From positions 496,001-560,000 of the forward strand of contig NZ_JAMTCG010000002.1 in the NCBI RefSeq assembly GCF_024171725.1: a DNA stretch of 64,000 nt. Direction: 5' to 3'. The stretch's first letter is position 1. The number at the start of each line of letters is the position of its first letter. The position numbers and the translations under genes were made by a program. A model generated the notes under the pieces. The model was not told where the DNA came from and searched no databases. It was given only the letters and a program-made list of their open reading frames with translations. The stretch comes from Williamsia serinedens (lineage in GTDB: Bacteria > Actinomycetota > Actinomycetes > Mycobacteriales > Mycobacteriaceae). Shown here one piece after another: positions 52,477-61,828 of the stretch.

Positions 52477-55340
52477 TCCCCGACCGCCTCGTCGCGCAGC
52501 CGGATGAGGTCGTGCAGCTCGTCGTCGCCGATGTCGGCCAGCCAGTGCTCACCCGAGGTGACGGTCAGGTCCGACAGCACCCGCTTGTCCCGGATCATCG
52601 CGTCGATCCGTTCCTCGATGGTCCCGATGCAGACGAACGTCCGGACCTCGACCTCGCGCTGCTGGCCGATCCGGTGGGCGCGGTCGGTGGCCTGGTCCTC
52701 GACGGCGGGGTTCCACCACCGGTCCACGTGCAGGACGTGATTCGCGGCGGTCAGGTTGAGTCCGGTACCGCCCGCCTTCAGCGACGCGATCATCAGGGGC
52801 GGACCGTCGGTCTCGGAGAACTGCTCGACCATGGCGTCGCGCGCTCTGCGACCGACACCGCCGTGCAGGAAGGGGACTGGCGCGTCGAGCCGGGCGGCGA
52901 GCCACGGTGCGAGCATCTCCCCGAACGCGGTGAACTGTGTGAACAGCAGGGCGCGTTCGCCGTCGGCGACGATGGTGTCGACGATGTCGGCGAGGAGTTC
53001 GAGCTTGCCCGAGCGATGCGCGTTGCGGCGCACCAGCGGCGAGCCGTCGCCGAGGAAGTGTGCGGGGTGGTTGCACACCTGTTTGAGGCGGGTGAGTGCG
53101 GCGAGCACCGTCCGGACGCGGTGCCCCTCGTGGGTGGCGTCGGACTCGACCTTGCCCAGCGCCGCCATGAGGTCGTCGGTGACGGCGCGATAGAGCGCGG
53201 CCTGCTCGACCGTCAGGTTGGCGCGCACGGTCAGCTCGGTCTTCGTCGGCAGGTCCGCGACGATCGTCGGGTCGGTCTTGACGCGCCGCAGGATGAACGG
53301 CGAGGTCATCGCGGCCAGGCGACGAACGGCGTCGGGGTCGCGCTCCCGTTCGATGGCCTCGGCGAAGCGGGCCTTGAACGCCGAGGGCGAGCCGAGCAGC
53401 CCGGGGTTGACCAGGTCGACGACAGCGCGGAGATCCTCGAGTCGGTTCTCCACCGGCGTGCCCGTCAGCGCGACACGATGGCGCGCCCGGATCGCGCGGA
53501 CCGCCTTCGCCGCGGCGGTCGACACGTTCTTCACGTGCTGCGCCTCGTCGACGACGAGTCGTTCCCAGCGGACGTCGCCCAGGGCCTCCTTGTCGCGCAC
53601 GGTGAGCGCGTAGGTGGTGACGACGACGTCGGCCGAGGTGACCGCGGACGAGAACCGTGCCGCCCGCGTGCGGCCCGCGCCGTGGTGGACGAGCACGCGC
53701 AGATGCGGTGCGAATCGCGCGATCTCGCGCTCCCAGTTGCCCACCACCGACATCGGGCACACGATCAGGGTCGGACCGGGTCCGTCGTCGCCGGCCTGCT
53801 CGCGTTCCGCGCACAGCAGCGCGATCACCTGGATCGTCTTGCCCAGTCCCATGTCGTCGGCGAGGACGGCGCCGATCCCCAGGTCGGAGAGATGGGCGAG
53901 CCACTCGACGCCACGGTGCTGGTACGGCCGCAGGTCGGCGACGAGGGTGTCGGGAACGGGCCGCGGGTCCGGCCGGACCGCGCCCTGAGCGGCGATGTCG
54001 TCGAGCCAGGACAGTCCGGACACCGAGGCGACGGGGATGCCCGGGCCGCCGGCGCCGGTGACGAGCCCGAACAACTCGCCCATGTCCGGTGGGTGGCCGG
54101 ACGCGGCCAGCGCCTGCTGGGTGGTGATGAACTCCGCTGCGCGACGCAACGACGTCCCGTCCGCCCGGACCCACACCCCGCGGACGCGGACGAGGCTGCC
54201 CTTCTGCTCGGCGAGCGAGCGCAACTCGCCCTCGTCGAGGACGGTGTCGCCGAGTGCCAACTGCCACTGGAAGTCCCGGATCTCGGCCAGGCCCGCCATC
54301 ACCGATCGCTGAACGGTCGCACCGGGGGCCGCGCCCCGCAGTGACAGAGTCGGTGTCGCGATGGCGATGGTGCGGGGAAGCAACACCCCGATCCCGGCGT
54401 CCCCCAGGGCGGTCGCCCCATGCTCGAGCAGCGCGCCGACGGTCTCGGTGTCGAGGAGGAAATCCAGGGTGTGGTCGTCGTGGCCGGCGCGGGCCAGGGG
54501 ATCGAACGCCCGCACCGCACCGGCGAGTTCGGTGGTGACCTCGTCGAGTTCGAGGGGTGAGAGCCGACGGATCTCGAGCGGCTCGTCACCGTCGGGTGTA
54601 CGTCGGCACACCTGCAGCCGCCAGTGCTGCGCCTCGGGGTCGTCGGACGCGGCCGGCTCGTGCAGGCGCAGGACGAGAGAACTCTCGCCCTCGCGGACGG
54701 CGTCGGACCAGTCCTGCCACGACCGGGACGCGGCCGACGCGCGGTCGGGGGCGATCGCGCTGTCCGCGTCGGGCAGGAGCGAGCGGACGAAAGGGGAGCG
54801 CACGGCGCCGGCGGGGATGTCGCGGCAACGCTCGCGGCACGTGAGGTCGACGAGTTCGCGGCAGAAGTCCTCGACGGCCTCGGCGCCGCCGTTGTCGATC
54901 AGCACCTGGGGCGCGGCCGCGCTCGCCTGTGACAGCCAAGTGCGCCACGGGGCCGTGGGGACCGGGGTCCATCGGACGCTCCACGATCCACCGACCCAGG
55001 CGACCGCCGGGGCGACGGCCCCCGAGGTCACGAAGCGTCGGACACCCTGCGTCACATGGCGATAGAACTGGAGCTCGCCGCCCGGTGCGACGCCCAGGTC
55101 GTCGTCGAGGAGCGCGACGGTCGCCGCCGGACCGAGCGTGACCGTGCCTGCGTGGACGGTGGCCTCGCCGACGCGGATCCCGATGGTGCGCCGCAGGGTC
55201 CGACCGGTGACCACGGCGGCGACGGGCGCCGGGAGATCGTCGCGGGGCTCGGTGGTGGGTGCACCGGAGGAATCGGTGAACCACAACGACATCCCGACCC
55301 CCGGCCGCCACAGCGCATGGGTCGGCGGGGTCGGACTCAC
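52473..55340 (-). CDS. SNF2-family DEAD/DEAH helicase, HepA-like (955 aa)
   Basis: N-terminal about 400-residue helicase-associated region (HALWRPGVGMSLWFTD and, near residue 330, LLPRTIAIATPTLSL), then SNF2_N: LADDMGLGKTIQVIALL (Walker A), DEAQHVKN (Walker B/DEAQ), and helicase-C SLKAGGTGLNLTAANHV and QATDRAHRIGQQREVEV. Uses ATP to translocate on dsDNA; mycobacterial relatives are HelZ-like. GTG 55340 is used; start of a four-gene overlapping string. Confidence 0.92.
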   Translation of the reverse strand: MSPTPPTHALWRPGVGMSLWFTDSSGAPTTEPRDDLPAPVAAVVTGRTLRRTIGIRVGEATVHAGTVTLGPAATVALLDDDLGVAPGGELQFYRHVTQGVRRFVTSGAVAPAVAWVGGSWSVRWTPVPTAPWRTWLSQASAAAPQVLIDNGGAEAVEDFCRELVDLTCRERCRDIPAGAVRSPFVRSLLPDADSAIAPDRASAASRSWQDWSDAVREGESSLVLRLHEPAASDDPEAQHWRLQVCRRTPDGDEPLEIRRLSPLELDEVTTELAGAVRAFDPLARAGHDDHTLDFLLDTETVGALLEHGATALGDAGIGVLLPRTIAIATPTLSLRGAAPGATVQRSVMAGLAEIRDFQWQLALGDTVLDEGELRSLAEQKGSLVRVRGVWVRADGTSLRRAAEFITTQQALAASGHPPDMGELFGLVTGAGGPGIPVASVSGLSWLDDIAAQGAVRPDPRPVPDTLVADLRPYQHRGVEWLAHLSDLGIGAVLADDMGLGKTIQVIALLCAEREQAGDDGPGPTLIVCPMSVVGNWEREIARFAPHLRVLVHHGAGRTRAARFSSAVTSADVVVTTYALTVRDKEALGDVRWERLVVDEAQHVKNVSTAAAKAVRAIRARHRVALTGTPVENRLEDLRAVVDLVNPGLLGSPSAFKARFAEAIERERDPDAVRRLAAMTSPFILRRVKTDPTIVADLPTKTELTVRANLTVEQAALYRAVTDDLMAALGKVESDATHEGHRVRTVLAALTRLKQVCNHPAHFLGDGSPLVRRNAHRSGKLELLADIVDTIVADGERALLFTQFTAFGEMLAPWLAARLDAPVPFLHGGVGRRARDAMVEQFSETDGPPLMIASLKAGGTGLNLTAANHVLHVDRWWNPAVEDQATDRAHRIGQQREVEVRTFVCIGTIEERIDAMIRDKRVLSDLTVTSGEHWLADIGDDELHDLIRLRDEAVGE

Positions 55341-55391
55341 GACGTCATCGTGGCACGGGGGGCCGACACGGCGACGTCGAGCACAGGGCGG

Positions 55392-56024
55392 TCACCGAGT
55401 TGCCAACAGTTCGGCACGGTGCACCACGGCATCCAGCGAGGCCCGTAGAGGTGCGGTGTCGCGCTGGACCTGCGCCATGAGCAGTCCGCCCTGCAGGGCC
55501 GCCAACGTGGCCACGGCGAGCGACGCGGTGTCGACCGAGTCCTCGAACACGCCGCGGTCGCGCATCGCGTCGTACCCGCGCCGGATCGCCCGCTCCCACC
55601 GGGCCAGTGCCCGCGCCACCGCGGCGCGGGCGTCGGGGTCCGTCTCGGCGACCTGAGCGCCGAGTGAGCCCAGCGGGCACCCTCCCGAACAGCCACCCAG
55701 CCGCTGGTAGTCGACGATCCCGTCGCACCAGCGCCGGAGTCCGTCGAGGGAGTCGAGGTGTGCGAACACCTCTTCGTGGGTGCCGACGATGGTCTCGTCC
55801 TGGTGGGCGATCACCGCGCGCACCAGCTCGTCCTTGTCCGAGAAGTAGTGGTAGATCTGCGAACTGCTGACCCCGGCGCGGTCGCGGACATCCTCCATCG
55901 TCGTGCCCGACACCCCGATGTCGAGCATCAACGCGGCTGCCGCCGTGACGATGCGCTCCCGAGTCTGTCGACCACGGCTCGTCAGCGGGCGTCCGGTGCT
56001 CGTGCGCAGGCTGTCGGTGGACAT
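55392..56024 (-). CDS. TetR regulator, LmrA/YxaF-like (210 aa)
   Basis: HTH: TRERIVTAAAALMLDIGVSGTTMEDVRDRAGVSSSQIYHYFSDKDELV. The C-terminal domain contains YQRLGGCSGGCPLGSLGAQ, a motif of LmrA/YxaF-type TetR proteins; its cysteines could be ligand or redox sensors. Divergent from the operon at 56127 with a palindrome between, so it probably represses that operon. Confidence 0.9.
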   Translation of the reverse strand: MSTDSLRTSTGRPLTSRGRQTRERIVTAAAALMLDIGVSGTTMEDVRDRAGVSSSQIYHYFSDKDELVRAVIAHQDETIVGTHEEVFAHLDSLDGLRRWCDGIVDYQRLGGCSGGCPLGSLGAQVAETDPDARAAVARALARWERAIRRGYDAMRDRGVFEDSVDTASLAVATLAALQGGLLMAQVQRDTAPLRASLDAVVHRAELLATR

Positions 56025-56042
56025 GGCGCGACCCTATCTTTT

Positions 56043-56060
56043 CTGGAGTGGACATTCCAG
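56043..56060. promoter_or_regulatory. TetR operator before the five-gene redox operon
   Basis: CTGGA-GTGGACAT-TCCAG is an 18-bp inverted repeat with 5-bp arms, flanked by T-runs (TTTT and TTTTT). It lies between the divergent TetR gene (start 56024) and the peroxiredoxin-like gene (56127). Confidence 0.55.
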
Positions 56061-56126
56061 TTTTTGCTCGACATCGTGGTCGATGTCGGGGACGACCCCG
56101 ACGTGCGCAGACCCGAGGAGCAGACG

Positions 56127-56798
56127 ATGACCGCAGCCCAGGACTCCATGATCGACCGACTGACCGCGACGCTGGTGGGGTCGCGCACCCAGTTCCCCGC
56201 CGAGGTGTCGGATGCGTTCGACGCCGACCGTGCGGCGCTGGACGCCGCCGGAGTGCCCGACGACGTCGCCGCCGTGGGCACGACGCTCCCGGACGCGGGC
56301 GTCCTCACCGTCGACGGGTCCACGACGCGCCTCTCCGACGAGTTGGGCGGACGGACCGCCGTTCTCGTGTTCTACCGCGGTGCGTGGTGCCCCTTCTGCA
56401 ACATCGCCCTCCGGGCGTACCAGCAGGAACTGGTTCCCGCGTTGGAGGAGCGGGGCGTCGCGCTGGTCGCCCTCAGCCCGCAGAAGCCGGACGGCTCGCT
56501 GAGCACCGCCGAGGCCGACGAGTTGACGTTCTCGGTGCTCTCCGACGCCGGCAACGCTGTCGCGCGCAGCCTGGGCATCCTCGCCCCGACGAACCCCGAC
56601 GCCCTCGCCGCACAGCGGAAGCTCGGTCTGGACGTCACCGAGGTGAACGCCGACGGCACGGCAGATCTGCCGTTCCCCACCGTCGTCGTCGTGGATTCGT
56701 CGCGGACGGTGCGCTTCATCGACGTGCACCCGAACTACACCTCACGCACCGAGCCCGCGCAGATCCTCGCCGCGCTCGACGCCATAACCGATCGCTGA
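56127..56798 (+). CDS. AhpC/TSA-family peroxiredoxin-like protein (223 aa)
   Basis: Thioredoxin-fold peroxiredoxin-like: AVLVFYRGAWCPFCNIALRAYQQEL contains CPFC, a CxxC variant typical of the AhpC/TSA-related group, and ALSPQKPDGSLSTAEADELTFSVLSDAGN. GAGGAG precedes ATG 56127. It probably reduces peroxides or disulfides. First gene of an operon of five. Confidence 0.88.
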   Translation: MTAAQDSMIDRLTATLVGSRTQFPAEVSDAFDADRAALDAAGVPDDVAAVGTTLPDAGVLTVDGSTTRLSDELGGRTAVLVFYRGAWCPFCNIALRAYQQELVPALEERGVALVALSPQKPDGSLSTAEADELTFSVLSDAGNAVARSLGILAPTNPDALAAQRKLGLDVTEVNADGTADLPFPTVVVVDSSRTVRFIDVHPNYTSRTEPAQILAALDAITDR

Positions 56799-56839
56799 AC
56801 GCCCCGTCTCACAACTCATCTCCCGACAGGAGTCCTGCC

Positions 56840-57598
56840 ATGACCCAGCCCGACTATTTCACCCGTTTTGAGAACCTCGCCTTCGACCGCACCGACGACG
56901 GTGTCCTCACCATGCGGTTCCACACCGACGGTGGCCCCGCGACCTTCACCGGGCAGACCCACGAGGACCTCCCGAAGGCGCTCGAGGAGATCGCGCTCGA
57001 CGCCGACAACCGGGCGCTGGTCCTCACCGGCACCGGCGACGTGTTCATGGACAGCATCGACGGCGACAGCCTCGGTGAGATCTTCCGACCCGCGGTCTGG
57101 GAGAAGATCCGCACCGAGGGACTCGCAGTCCTGCAGCGGCTCCTCAGCCTGCCGATCCCCGTGGTCGGTGTCGCGAACGGTCCGGCGACCGTGCACTCGG
57201 AGTACCTGTTGCTCACCGACATCCACATCGCCTCCGAGCGCGCCACCTACGGCGACTTCCCCCACCCGGCGTTCGGGATCACCGCCGGTGACGGGCTGCA
57301 GGTGGTGTGGGAGGAGATCGCCGGGACGGCGCGTGCCAAGTGGCTGCTGTGGACCGGTGACACGATCGACGCCGCCACCGCGGAACGGTGGGGCGTGGTC
57401 AACGAGGTCGTCGAGCACGATCAGGCGTATGCCCGCGGGCTGGAACTGGCACGCACCCTGGCCGCCAAGCCACGCCTCTACCGGTCGCTGCAGAAGCAGA
57501 CCCTGAACCAGAAGCTGCTCCGCCGCATCGTCGAGGGGGTCCCGTTCGGCATGGCTCTGGAGGGTCTCACCGCAGCCGATCTCGCCTATCAGCAATGA
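56840..57598 (+). CDS. 6-Oxocamphor-hydrolase-like crotonase (252 aa)
   Basis: Enoyl-CoA-hydratase fold with the residues of 6-oxocamphor hydrolase in register: His in QTHEDLPKAL, His in ATVHSEYLLL, His in GDFPHPAFG, Asp in TAGDGLQVVW and Glu in GMALEGLTAADL. Such enzymes cleave C-C bonds in beta-diketones without CoA. The substrate here is unknown. ACAGGAG precedes the ATG; the stop overlaps the next ATG. Confidence 0.82.
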   Translation: MTQPDYFTRFENLAFDRTDDGVLTMRFHTDGGPATFTGQTHEDLPKALEEIALDADNRALVLTGTGDVFMDSIDGDSLGEIFRPAVWEKIRTEGLAVLQRLLSLPIPVVGVANGPATVHSEYLLLTDIHIASERATYGDFPHPAFGITAGDGLQVVWEEIAGTARAKWLLWTGDTIDAATAERWGVVNEVVEHDQAYARGLELARTLAAKPRLYRSLQKQTLNQKLLRRIVEGVPFGMALEGLTAADLAYQQ

Positions 57599-58779
57599 CA
57601 GCGCGGGCTGATCTGGCGGCGACCCTGTACGCGATCGCGTTCACGAAACAGCCTGCGCCCGAGGCGGATGTCGGTCCGCGCAGCCCGAGGATCGTCGCCC
57701 GTGTCGGCCTCATGCTCGGCATCTGCGTCGTGGTGTGCCTGGCGACGGGGCTCGTGAGTCACTGGATCCAGCACCCGCCGGGCTGGTTCGCGTTCCCGAC
57801 CGATCCACCGTGGCTGTACCGGGTCAGTCAGGGCCTGCACGTGATCACGGGGACGGCGGCGATCCCGCTGCTGCTGATCAAGCTGCAACTCGTGTACCCG
57901 CGGCTGTTCGCGCGGCCGGTCATCGGCACACCGTTGCGCGCGGCCGAACGCCTCTCGATCGCCGTCCTCGTCAGTTCGATGATCTTCCAGTTGTTCACCG
58001 GCCTGATGAACACCGCGCAGTTCTACCCGTGGCGGTTCTTCTTCACCACGACGCACTACGCGATGTCGTTCGTCGTCGTCGCCGCACTGCTCGTGCACAT
58101 CGCGGTCAAGCTTCCGATCATCCAGGCGGCGTTCCGGTCTCCACTGGGGTCCACCGAGGCGATCGACAATGAGCCGGTGACGGGCGAGCGTGGGGTCTCG
58201 CGCCGCGCGATCCTCGGCGGCTCGGTGGCGGCCGCAGGGCTCGCGGTCGTGGCGTTCGCGGGTCAGACCGTCCCGTTCCTGCGGTGGGTCTCGTTCCTCG
58301 CGCCGCGGTCGGGGGAGGGTCCGCAGGGGGTGCCCGTCAACCGGACCGCGTCGGCGGCCGGAGTCGTCGACATGGCTCGAGCCGCCGACTACGTGCTGAC
58401 CGTCGTGGCCGACGGGCGGAGCAGGGCACTGACCCTCGACGATCTGCGGCGACTTCCCCAGCACGACAGCGATCTCCCGATCGCCTGTGTGGAGGGCTGG
58501 AGCGCAGAGGCCCGTTGGCGTGGGGTCCGGGTGCGCGATCTCGTCGCGATGGTCGGCGGCGACCCCGACCGTGCCGTGCGCGTGGTCTCCCTCGAACGCG
58601 GGATGTACGGCGAGAGCCTGCTGCCGGCCGCATTCGCCCGCCATCCGAGCACGCTGGTGGCCCTCGAACTGCACGGTGAGCCCCTCACCGTCGATCACGG
58701 GTACCCGTGCCGACTGATCGCCCCCAACCGTCCGGGTGTCCTGCAGACCAAGTGGCTCAGCCGGATCGAGGTCACATGA
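57595..58779 (+). CDS. Cytochrome b/molybdopterin oxidoreductase fusion (394 aa)
   Basis: The N-terminal about 190 residues carry four membrane helices with histidines in SQGLHVITGT and TTHYAMSFVVV, like a b-type cytochrome anchor. A linker SRRAILGGSVAAAG (a Tat-like RR) leads to a sulfite-oxidase-fold molybdopterin domain with PIACVEGWSAEARWRG (Mo-ligand Cys), GYPCRLIAPNRPGVLQTKWLSRIEV. It probably moves electrons through the membrane. ATG overlaps the previous stop (ATGA). Confidence 0.88.
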   Translation: MTARADLAATLYAIAFTKQPAPEADVGPRSPRIVARVGLMLGICVVVCLATGLVSHWIQHPPGWFAFPTDPPWLYRVSQGLHVITGTAAIPLLLIKLQLVYPRLFARPVIGTPLRAAERLSIAVLVSSMIFQLFTGLMNTAQFYPWRFFFTTTHYAMSFVVVAALLVHIAVKLPIIQAAFRSPLGSTEAIDNEPVTGERGVSRRAILGGSVAAAGLAVVAFAGQTVPFLRWVSFLAPRSGEGPQGVPVNRTASAAGVVDMARAADYVLTVVADGRSRALTLDDLRRLPQHDSDLPIACVEGWSAEARWRGVRVRDLVAMVGGDPDRAVRVVSLERGMYGESLLPAAFARHPSTLVALELHGEPLTVDHGYPCRLIAPNRPGVLQTKWLSRIEVT

Positions 58780-59222
58780 TCATCCGCCTCGCGCGGCTGG
58801 TCCTGATCCTGGCCGCACTGCCTGTCGGCTGGTACGGGTTGTCGCTGCTGTGGGACATGAGCGCTGCCGACAAGGCCTCGATCCTGGTGTGGCTCATCGG
58901 CGGACTCGTCGCCCACGACGCGATCTTCGCGCCGGCATGCATCGCGGCCGGCCACAGCGTGAGAGCGATCCTCCCGCAGCGGTGGTGGCCCCCGGTGCTC
59001 GCCGGATCGTCCGCCACGCTGCTCCTGGTGCTCCTCGCTCTTCCCGTTCTGTACCCGCGATCGACGTCGCAGCTCCCACCCGGGGACGGGCAGAGCGGCA
59101 CCATCCTCGACCGCCCCTACGGCCTCGGGCTGGGTCTCGCGGTACTCGTGATCTGGGCCCTCGTCGTCGTGCTGATCGTCCGGCACCGCACACCATCGCA
59201 GTCAACCGACACCAAGGAGTGA
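58776..59222 (+). CDS. Small membrane protein (148 aa)
   Basis: Three to four hydrophobic helices: LARLVLILAALPVGWYGLSLLW, AGSSATLLLVLLALPVLYP and LGLGLAVLVIWALVVVLIV. It has no recognised domain and the helices are linked by polar loops. ATGA overlap with the oxidoreductase suggests a partner subunit. Function unknown. Confidence 0.75.
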   Translation: MIIRLARLVLILAALPVGWYGLSLLWDMSAADKASILVWLIGGLVAHDAIFAPACIAAGHSVRAILPQRWWPPVLAGSSATLLLVLLALPVLYPRSTSQLPPGDGQSGTILDRPYGLGLGLAVLVIWALVVVLIVRHRTPSQSTDTKE

Positions 59223-59225
59223 ACA

Positions 59226-59996
59226 GTGTCATCCATATTCATCACAGGATCGTCCGACGGCCTCGGACTCATGGCGGCGCGGTCGCTCGTGGCCGACGGG
59301 CACAGCGTCACGCTGCATGCGCGCAACGCCGCCCGCGCCGACGAGACCCGGGAGGCGGTCCCCCAGGCACACGGGATCGTGGTCGGCGACGTGTCGCAGA
59401 TCTCCGAGATGCGGTCGGTCGCAGAGCTGGCCACCGAGAACGGTCCGTACGACGCCGTGATCCACAACGTCGGCCTGGGGTACATGGCCTCCGAGCGGGT
59501 CGAGACCGCCGACGGACTCGATCGCACCTTCGCGGTCAATGTCCTCGCGCCCTACGTGATCACCGCGTCGATGCCACGACCGAAGCGGCTGGTCTACCTG
59601 AGTTCGGTACTGCACCAGCAGGGTGTCTTCGACCTCTCCGATGCCCAGTGGACCCGACGACCGTGGGACGGCAACCAGGCGTACGCCGACAGCAAGCTGT
59701 TCGATCTGATGCTCGCGTTCGCTGTCGCACGACTCTGGCCGGACGTCCTGGTGAACTCCGTCGAACCAGGGTGGGTGGCCACGAAACTCGGCGGCGCCGA
59801 AGCGACCGACGACCTCGACGCAGGGCCTGTCACCCAGGTCTGGCTGGCCACGAGCGACGAACCGGCGGCGCTGGTCACGGGGCAGCACTTCTACCACCAG
59901 GAGCTCGCGGCGACCCATCCCGACGCGCGGTCGGTGGAGAAGCAGGATCAGCTGCTCGCACACTGCGCGGAACTCACCGGGATCCGGCTCACCTGA
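59226..59996 (+). CDS. Short-chain dehydrogenase-like protein (256 aa)
   Basis: SDR with FITGSSDGLGLMAARSL (cofactor loop), HNVGLGYM in place of NNAG, LVYLSSVLHQQ (catalytic Ser) and YADSK (YxxxK). It starts GTG 3 nt after the membrane protein gene. Last gene of the five-gene operon; the reaction likely involves the diketone pathway (inference). Confidence 0.87.
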   Translation: MSSIFITGSSDGLGLMAARSLVADGHSVTLHARNAARADETREAVPQAHGIVVGDVSQISEMRSVAELATENGPYDAVIHNVGLGYMASERVETADGLDRTFAVNVLAPYVITASMPRPKRLVYLSSVLHQQGVFDLSDAQWTRRPWDGNQAYADSKLFDLMLAFAVARLWPDVLVNSVEPGWVATKLGGAEATDDLDAGPVTQVWLATSDEPAALVTGQHFYHQELAATHPDARSVEKQDQLLAHCAELTGIRLT

Positions 59997-60010
59997 GTCG
60001 GCGCCGGCGA

Positions 60011-61041
60011 TTACTCGCAGGCGACACCGTCGCCGTCCCGATCGAGGCCCGCGCGGTATCCCGGGTCCCCGACACGCAGCGGCGCCGCGCCGGCGGCGCG
60101 GGCGGCGGAGCAGTTCCGGTAGTAGGCCGAGCCGCCGTCCGGAGTCGCGGCCGGGACGAGCGGTCGGGGGGCCTCGGTGGTCGTCGGGGCCGGCGGTGGT
60201 GGTGGCGGGAGCTCGACCGTGGTGGTGGTCGTCGGTGCCGCTGCGGTCACCTGCCCGCCGCAGGACGTGAGGATCCGGACCATCGCGTCCTTCTCCGCCG
60301 ACGTCACCCACAGTCGGTAGGCCGACTTCACCGTGATCTGCCGCTCGACATAGGTGCAGCGGTAGGAGCGGCTCGGCGGCAACCAGGTCGCAGTGTCGCC
60401 GTCGCCCTTCTGCTGGTTCGTCGGGCCGTCGGTGGCCTGCAGGTTGCGGGGGTCGTTGGCGAAGTCGCGGCGCTCGTCGGCCGAGAGTTGCTGCGCGCCT
60501 TTCTGCCAGGCGTCGGACAGGGCGACGACGTGGCGATCTGGACGGCCTCGGACGTCCGCTCGCCGCGGGTGAACGGGATCGACCGGCCGGTGTAGGGGTC
60601 GGCGAGCGTTCCGGAGAGCACGACGCAGTCGCGGGTGCCCGGCCTGGCGACGACACCCGTCAGGTCACGGCGAAGGACGTCGTTGCGCGTGTCGCATCCG
60701 TTGTGGCCGAACGCGACGTCGACGTCGTCGGACCACGCCTGCCCGAACTGTGCTCGGCTGTAACCGGTCTTGGGGGCGCGGCCCTTCACCGGCAGGGTCT
60801 CGAGAGTGGCCAGCGCGGCCGACGCCGCGCCGGAATCGGCAGGCGGAGATGTCGTCTCGACCGGCGTACTCGTGCTCGTCGGCTCGGGCGAGCTCGTCGC
60901 GACCGTCTCGGTGGTGGTGCGGGTGACCGCGGCCGCCTGGTCCGACGCCTGCTGGGTGTCGTCGGGCGCGACGAGACCGACCAGTGCGATCACCGCGACG
61001 ACCCCGACCCCCGTGAGAACCCCCAGGCGACGCCGGGTCAC
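60011..61041 (-). pseudogene. GmrSD/DUF1524 HNH nuclease with excalibur tail, frameshifted
   Basis: Upstream half (from ATG 61041): a signal/anchor RRLGVLTGVGVVAVIALVGLV, then a Thr/Pro-rich linker and LPVKGRAPKTGYSRAQFGQAW, DVDVAFGHNGCDTRNDVLRRDL and GERTSEAVQI of the GmrSD-C/DUF1524 HNH domain. It then loses frame at 60533-60534. The next frame continues HVVALSDAWQKGAQQLSADE, DPRNLQATDGPTNQQKGDGD, a Pro-rich linker and an excalibur Ca-binding end YRNCSAARAAGAAPLR with DRDGDGVACE. One missing base removes the catalytic Asp-His-Val codon. Either a real pseudogene or a sequencing error. Confidence 0.82.
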
Positions 61042-61799
61042 GTGACGGTGACGCCGCCGTCCACGACGATGGTCTGCCCGGTGACGTAGCCGCCTGCGTC
61101 GGACGCGAGCCAGACAGCGGTCGCGGCGAGTTCGGCCGGGTCACCCATGCGCTTGAGGAGCTGGCGCGCCTGCTGCGACTCGAGGTAGCCCGCGTCGTAC
61201 TGCTCGGTCATCTCCGATGCGAAGAAGCCAGGAGCGATCGCGTTGACGCGGATGCCCTTCCGGCTACCCCACTGCTGGGCCAGGTCGCGCGTGAGACCGA
61301 TGACGCCGGCCTTGCTCGCCGCGTACGCCGCCTGCGGCAGACCCGCGGTCGTGAGCCCGAGGACGCTGGAGATGTTGATGATGCTGCTCCCCGGCTGCAT
61401 CACCTTTGCGGCAGCCTGTGCGGCCCAGTAGGAGCCGTTCAGGTTGATGTCGATGACGGTGCGGAACTGCTCGGGCGTCTCTCGTGTGGCGGGCACCGCG
61501 GTCCCGACGCCGGCGTTGTTGATCAACACGTCCACTCGACCGAACGCCTCGGTCGCGGCGTCGACCATGGCCGCGGCCTGTCCGGGGTCGGCGACGTCGG
61601 TCGCCACGCTGACGGCCTTCGCTCCCAGCGACTCGACCATCGCCTGGGTGTCCGCGAGCTTGTCGACGCGACGAGCCGCGAGGACGACCGACGCCCCCGC
61701 CTCGGCGGCGGCGCGGGCGAAGGCGACGCCCAGGCCCGACGACGCGCCGGTCACGATGACGACCTTGTCGTCGAGGCGGAACATGTCGAGCACGGCCAT
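61038..61799 (-). CDS. Short-chain dehydrogenase/reductase, glucose/3-ketoacyl-like (253 aa)
   Basis: SDR: VVIVTGASSGLGVAFARAAA, INNAGVG, IINISSVLGL, YAASKAGVIGLTRDL (YxxxK) and the C-terminal GGYVTGQTIVVDGGVTVT. GAGGAG precedes ATG 61799. Its stop overlaps the ATG of the following GmrSD gene by 4 nt. It sits 29 nt after an acyl-CoA dehydrogenase, suggesting fatty acid or acyl-chain metabolism. Confidence 0.9.
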   Translation of the reverse strand: MAVLDMFRLDDKVVIVTGASSGLGVAFARAAAEAGASVVLAARRVDKLADTQAMVESLGAKAVSVATDVADPGQAAAMVDAATEAFGRVDVLINNAGVGTAVPATRETPEQFRTVIDINLNGSYWAAQAAAKVMQPGSSIINISSVLGLTTAGLPQAAYAASKAGVIGLTRDLAQQWGSRKGIRVNAIAPGFFASEMTEQYDAGYLESQQARQLLKRMGDPAELAATAVWLASDAGGYVTGQTIVVDGGVTVT

Positions 61800-61828
61800 G
61801 GGCGATCTCCTCGCTGAGATGTCGGTTC

